A DNA stretch of 18,895 nt from JBCCFX01 sp039029515. Its GTDB lineage: Bacteria > Planctomycetota > Phycisphaerae > Phycisphaerales > SM1A02. The stretch spans positions 1 to 18,895 of the forward strand of contig JBCCFX010000061.1 in the NCBI GenBank assembly GCA_039029515.1. The letters run 5' to 3'. The stretch's first letter is position 1; the number at the start of each line of letters is the position of its first letter. Shown here piece by piece: positions 15,606 to 18,895 of this stretch. The notes below the pieces were generated by a model. It saw only the letters and a program-made list of their open reading frames with translations, made no database searches and had not been told where the DNA came from. A program made the position numbers and the translations under genes.

Positions 15606-15792
15606 ACCGACTCCGGGGTTGTCGGCTGTGTGTGGCCGGAGCATCCTACTCCCCGATCTCGCGCCTGTGCATTGCGGCGGTGAAATGCCGTCGCATCGCT
15701 TGACCGTCTAACGGGGCCGGCTAGTCTGAACACAGCGTCATGACGGATCGATCACGGCCTCATACTCCACTGGTCCCCGTGCCTGATGCCTG

Positions 15793-15866
15793 GCCCCGAT
15801 AGCTCAGTTGGATAGAGCAGCGGTCTTCTAAACCGCAGGTCGGAGGTTCGAATCCTCCTCGGGGCG
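15793..15866 (+). tRNA. tRNA-Arg (anticodon UCU)
   Basis: A 74-base cloverleaf: acceptor GCCCCGA/TCGGGGC, D stem GCTC/GAGC, anticodon stem GCGGT/ACCGC with loop CTTCTAA, variable AGGTC, T arm GGAGG-TTCGAAT-CCTCC, and discriminator G. The anticodon TCT reads AGA and AGG. The 3' CCA is not encoded. Confidence 0.96.
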
Positions 15867-16103
15867 TTTGCAGGTCGCATCGTTGCCGGGCATGCGAGCG
15901 TCTGGACCTCAGTCATCACCAGATTGGTCGACTTCTATGTTCAGTGATGTCTGAGCAAGGCTCGTGTCACAAATAACCGCCTCGACCGCGATGCCTCGCG
16001 GAGGGAGGCCATTCTTCGCGTATACTCGCCAACCTATGTGCGCAATGACTGGAGCGATGCACATGACTGTTCGCGCGTCAGCGAAGTCGTTCCATGTCCG
16101 AAT

Positions 16104-16107
16104 GAGG
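16104..16107 (+). promoter_or_regulatory. Ribosome-binding site that supports the RND adaptor start
   Basis: GAGG lies 8 bases before the ATG at 16116. It supports that start over the GTG at 16038, which would place 26 polar residues ahead of the lipoprotein signal. Confidence 0.5.
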
Positions 16108-16115
16108 CTCGTGTG

Positions 16116-17333
16116 ATGATCAGTCGAAACAGACTTCTCTGCGGCATCATGCTCGGCGCGGTCATGCTGTCCATCAGTTGTCGTGAGAGTATTGAGTTTA
16201 TTCCGCCACCGCCGCCAACGGTGACGGTGCAGACGCCGGAATCGCGGGAGGTGACGATCTACGTCGACTACACCGGCCGCGCGGAGTCTGTCGACACCGT
16301 CGAAGTGCGCGCTCGCGTCAAGGGTTTCCTGCAGACCGTTGATTTTGAGCCCGGCCAATTCGTGCGTGCCGGCGATCCTGACGATCCGGACGACCTGGGT
16401 GATCTACTTTTCACCATTGAGCCCGAACAGTTTGAAGCGGCGGTCCAGTCCGCCCGCGCCGCCCTCGCGCAGGCTGAGGCCGCACGCGACCTCTCGCAAG
16501 TCACGCTCGACACGGCACAGAAAGCGTTTGATGCGAATGCACTTAATGAACTCGAGATGCGCGAGCGTGAAGCGGAATTGAAGGCCGCAATTGCAGCCGT
16601 CGATTCGGCGCAGGCGAAGCTCGACACGGCGCTTGTCGACCTCAGCTATACCGAGATTCACGCCCCGATCTCCGGTCGGATTGCGCGGGAGTACGTCGAC
16701 GTTGGCAACCTCGTGGGTTCCGGTGAATCCACGCTGCTGACACGCATCGTCAGCGATGATCCCATTTATGCCTACTTTGAAGTCGGTGAGCGCGATGTGC
16801 TCGAGTTCACGAAGGATGGTCGCCCGCGGGAAATCGAAGACCGGCAGAAACCACGCGTCAGGCTGACGCTCGCTGATGGCACAGAATATGAACATGAAGG
16901 CGTCGTTGACTTCGGTGAGAACCGTATCGATCCAGGTACCGGCACGCTGCAGATCCGTGCAACGTTCCCGAATCCTGATAGTCGGCTGTTTCCTGGTCTC
17001 TTTGTGCGCGTTCGCGTTCCGGACGTTACGGGCGTGCAGATGCTCGTGCCCGAACTGGTACTGCAACGCGACCTCGCCGGACCGTTCGTGCTCGTCATCA
17101 ATGATCAGAGCATTGTGGAACGGCGCAACGTCGAACTCGGACCAGAGATGGGATCGGAGCGGATCATCAATGCCGGTCTCGACTTGGCAGATCGAGTTGT
17201 GGTCAACGGCATGCAGCGCGCTATCCCCGGCCGACCTGTGACCGTTGCCGACGCGAGTGCAGCCGCACCGTCAAGCGGCCCGAATGAACCTGCCGTCGAC
17301 GACGGTGCTCCTACGCAATCCTCATCTGACTGA
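16116..17333 (+). CDS. RND efflux periplasmic adaptor (membrane fusion protein), probable lipoprotein
   Basis: The 405-residue protein begins with a lipoprotein-type signal (LLCGIMLGAVMLSISC), with C22 as the likely lipidated cysteine. A proline-rich stretch (PPPPP) leads into the barrel/lipoyl half (TGRAESVDTVEVRARVKGFL). A long alpha-helical hairpin follows (about 105-175, Ala/Glu-rich), then the second lipoyl half (YTEIHAPISGRI), the beta-barrel (residues about 205-300, including DPGTGTLQIRATFPN) and a membrane-proximal domain. A low-complexity Ser/Pro/Asp tail ends the protein. These are the marks of AcrA/MexA-type adaptors, which link an inner-membrane RND pump to an outer-membrane channel. 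An unusual acidic insert, DPDDPDDLG, sits at residues 87-95 in the lipoyl hairpin. The pump gene starts 9 bases downstream, so the pair is an operon. Transported substrates cannot be inferred. Confidence 0.92.
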   Translation: MISRNRLLCGIMLGAVMLSISCRESIEFIPPPPPTVTVQTPESREVTIYVDYTGRAESVDTVEVRARVKGFLQTVDFEPGQFVRAGDPDDPDDLGDLLFTIEPEQFEAAVQSARAALAQAEAARDLSQVTLDTAQKAFDANALNELEMREREAELKAAIAAVDSAQAKLDTALVDLSYTEIHAPISGRIAREYVDVGNLVGSGESTLLTRIVSDDPIYAYFEVGERDVLEFTKDGRPREIEDRQKPRVRLTLADGTEYEHEGVVDFGENRIDPGTGTLQIRATFPNPDSRLFPGLFVRVRVPDVTGVQMLVPELVLQRDLAGPFVLVINDQSIVERRNVELGPEMGSERIINAGLDLADRVVVNGMQRAIPGRPVTVADASAAAPSSGPNEPAVDDGAPTQSSSD

Positions 17334-17342
17334 CGCGCCGGC

Positions 17343-18895
17343 ATGTTCAGCAAGTTCTTCATCTACCGTCCGATTTTCTCCGCCGTCGTGTCGATCGTGC
17401 TTGTGATCCTCGGCGCGATCGCGCTCATCACGCTGCCGATTTCGCGATATCCGCAGATTACGCCGCCGACCATCGAAGTCAGCGCTGTCTATCCCGGTGC
17501 CAACGCGGTCACGATCGGCGAAACGGTCGCAACACCCATTGAGCAGGAAGTCAACGGTGTCGAGAACATGGCGTATATGTCGAGCGTCAGCTCGGCCGAT
17601 GGCACCATGAATCTGACCGTCACGTTTGAGGTCGGCACGGATCTCGACATCGCCAACGTGCTTGTGCAGAACCGTGTGAATGCTGCGGAAGCGCGACTTC
17701 CGGAAGAAGTTCGCCGTCAAGGCGTGACCGTCAAGAAGAAGTCGCCGGAGATCACGCTCTTCGTCGCGTTCTATTCACCCGATGACAGCCTCGATTCCAG
17801 CTTCCTGCACAACTTTGTGAAGCTCAACATCGAGGATGAGATCAAGCGCATTCCCGGTGTCGGTGACGTCCAGACGTTCGGTACCGGTGAGTACGGCATG
17901 CGCATCTGGCTCGATCCCGATCTCCTCAAGTCGCGGTCACTGACCACGTCGGAGGTCGTGGCGGCGATCCGTGAGCAGAATATTGAGGTCGCGGCCGGCC
18001 AGATCGGCGCGCCGCCCGCGCCCGTTGGCCAGGCGTTCGAATACACCGTCAATACGACCGGTCGTTTTTCCGATCCCGGTGAGTTTGAAGACATCATCGT
18101 CAGCGTCAGCGAGGAGGGAAACCTTGTCTACCTGCGTGATGTTGCGCGCGTTGAACTTGGTTCGCAGATCTACAACTTCCAGTCCATCTTCAACGGTCAG
18201 CAGACGGCCGCGATGGGCGTGTATCAACTGCCCGGCGCCAACGCGATTCAAGTCGCTGATGGTGTGAACGCCGCGCTGGAACGGCTGAACAACACGTTCA
18301 AGAGCGTGTACGGCGACTCGCTTGCCTACAAAGTCACGTACGACAATACCGATGTTGTTCGCGCGTCGATCAAGGAAGTGATCGTCACGCTCTTCATCAC
18401 ACTCGCGCTCGTCATCCTCACGGTGTACGTCTTCCTGCAGAATTTCCGGTCGACGCTCATTCCGGTCATCACCATCCCGGTCTCACTCATCGGGACGTTT
18501 GCCGTGATGGCGTTGCTCGGGTTTTCCATCAATCAGCTGACGCTGTTCGGGCTGGTCCTCGTGATCGGCATTGTGGTGGACGACGCGATCGTCGTGGTCG
18601 AAAACACGACCCGACTCATCGAAGAAGAAGGACTCGGCGCCAAAGAAGCGACCGTCAAGTCCATGAATGAAGTGACCGGTCCGGTCGTTGCCACGACGCT
18701 GGTGCTGCTTGCTGTCTTCGTGCCAACCATATTCATGGGCGGCATCGTCGGTCGGCTCTTCACGCAATTTGCCGTCACCATTTCTGTGGCGACGGTTTTC
18801 TCCAGCATCAACGCGCTCACGCTCAGCCCCGCTCTCTGCGGGATCCTGCTTCGGCCTCGCGGCAAACCGCTCGCGATTTTCCGGCTGTTCAACCG
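17343..18895 (+). CDS. RND multidrug efflux pump, HAE1/AcrB type (partial, cut by window end)
   Basis: The reading frame is open for 517 codons from the ATG at 17343 to the window edge, about half of the usual length of about 1040 residues. It begins with a cytoplasmic MFSKFFIYRPIF segment and the first membrane helix. The periplasmic porter and docking regions follow (YPGANAVTIGETVATPIEQEVNGVENM). Membrane helices 2-6 include the proton-relay pair D413-D414 in GIVVDDAIVVVENT and the later LSPALCGILL motif. AcrB-type proteins work as trimers that use the proton gradient to export drugs, detergents or other amphiphiles through an adaptor and a TolC-like channel. The adaptor is encoded 9 bases upstream; no outer-membrane channel gene is visible in the window. 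Truncation is due to the window, not to a mutation. Confidence 0.94.
   Translation, partial: MFSKFFIYRPIFSAVVSIVLVILGAIALITLPISRYPQITPPTIEVSAVYPGANAVTIGETVATPIEQEVNGVENMAYMSSVSSADGTMNLTVTFEVGTDLDIANVLVQNRVNAAEARLPEEVRRQGVTVKKKSPEITLFVAFYSPDDSLDSSFLHNFVKLNIEDEIKRIPGVGDVQTFGTGEYGMRIWLDPDLLKSRSLTTSEVVAAIREQNIEVAAGQIGAPPAPVGQAFEYTVNTTGRFSDPGEFEDIIVSVSEEGNLVYLRDVARVELGSQIYNFQSIFNGQQTAAMGVYQLPGANAIQVADGVNAALERLNNTFKSVYGDSLAYKVTYDNTDVVRASIKEVIVTLFITLALVILTVYVFLQNFRSTLIPVITIPVSLIGTFAVMALLGFSINQLTLFGLVLVIGIVVDDAIVVVENTTRLIEEEGLGAKEATVKSMNEVTGPVVATTLVLLAVFVPTIFMGGIVGRLFTQFAVTISVATVFSSINALTLSPALCGILLRPRGKPLAIFRLFN

Noticed and set aside
16038..16115. GTG-initiated extension of the RND adaptor
   Set aside because: It would bury the lipoprotein signal behind 26 polar residues; the ATG at 16116 has a suitable GAGG.
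16404..17066. 220-codon minus-strand open frame
   Set aside because: It is antisense to the conserved RND adaptor and has no motif or start signal.

Overview
The window looks like chromosomal DNA from a member of the Planctomycetota, most likely the class Phycisphaerae. The main evidence is a two-unit EF-hand/dockerin-like module (PDNGDG...VNIDDLL.VIN.FG) carried by three secreted proteins. Modules of this general style (NGDG...VN.DDLL.VIN) are familiar from that class. Supporting evidence is the presence of two TMTC-like membrane proteins with TPR tails and a large transporter-like/spermidine-synthase-like fusion. This assignment is inference from protein style; no rRNA or other marker gene is present. 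I see no insertion sequence, phage, CRISPR array or other sign of recent transfer.

Layout. (1) Positions 61-3728, minus strand: two tandem paralogous multi-spanning proteins with TPR tails, overlapping by an ATGA. (2) Positions 3819-4891, plus strand, divergent from the first pair: a family 2 glycosyltransferase and a DUF2304-like small membrane protein, also joined by an ATGA overlap. Together these four genes resemble a lipid-linked-sugar synthase plus GT-C acceptor enzymes, so a surface glycosylation locus is a reasonable guess. (3) Positions 4897-4970, minus: a tRNA with anticodon CAU. (4) Positions 5142-11671, plus: three exported proteins sharing the Cys-rich dockerin-like pair. They are an unknown protein with the module at its N-terminus, a large HEYGH metallopeptidase with a PPC-like domain, and a glucose/sorbosone-dehydrogenase-type beta-propeller protein. 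A strong hairpin separates the last two. (5) Positions 11682-15605, minus: a 1049-residue membrane/spermidine-synthase-like fusion and an upstream one-helix protein of unknown function. (6) Positions 15793-15866, plus: tRNA-Arg(UCU). (7) Positions 16116 to the right edge, plus: an RND efflux adaptor lipoprotein and the first half of its HAE1/AcrB-type pump, cut by the window end.

How it fits together. The middle block encodes extracellular proteins that probably share one calcium-binding attachment or maturation module. The left block could modify exported proteins with sugars. The right block exports small molecules across the envelope. The link between the glycosylation-like locus and the dockerin-like proteins rests only on proximity and compartment. 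I found no complete, clearly new defence or mobile system. The points most worth checking are the shared module with its lengthened calcium loop, the glycosylation-like cassette, and the altered active-site region of the spermidine-synthase-like fusion.
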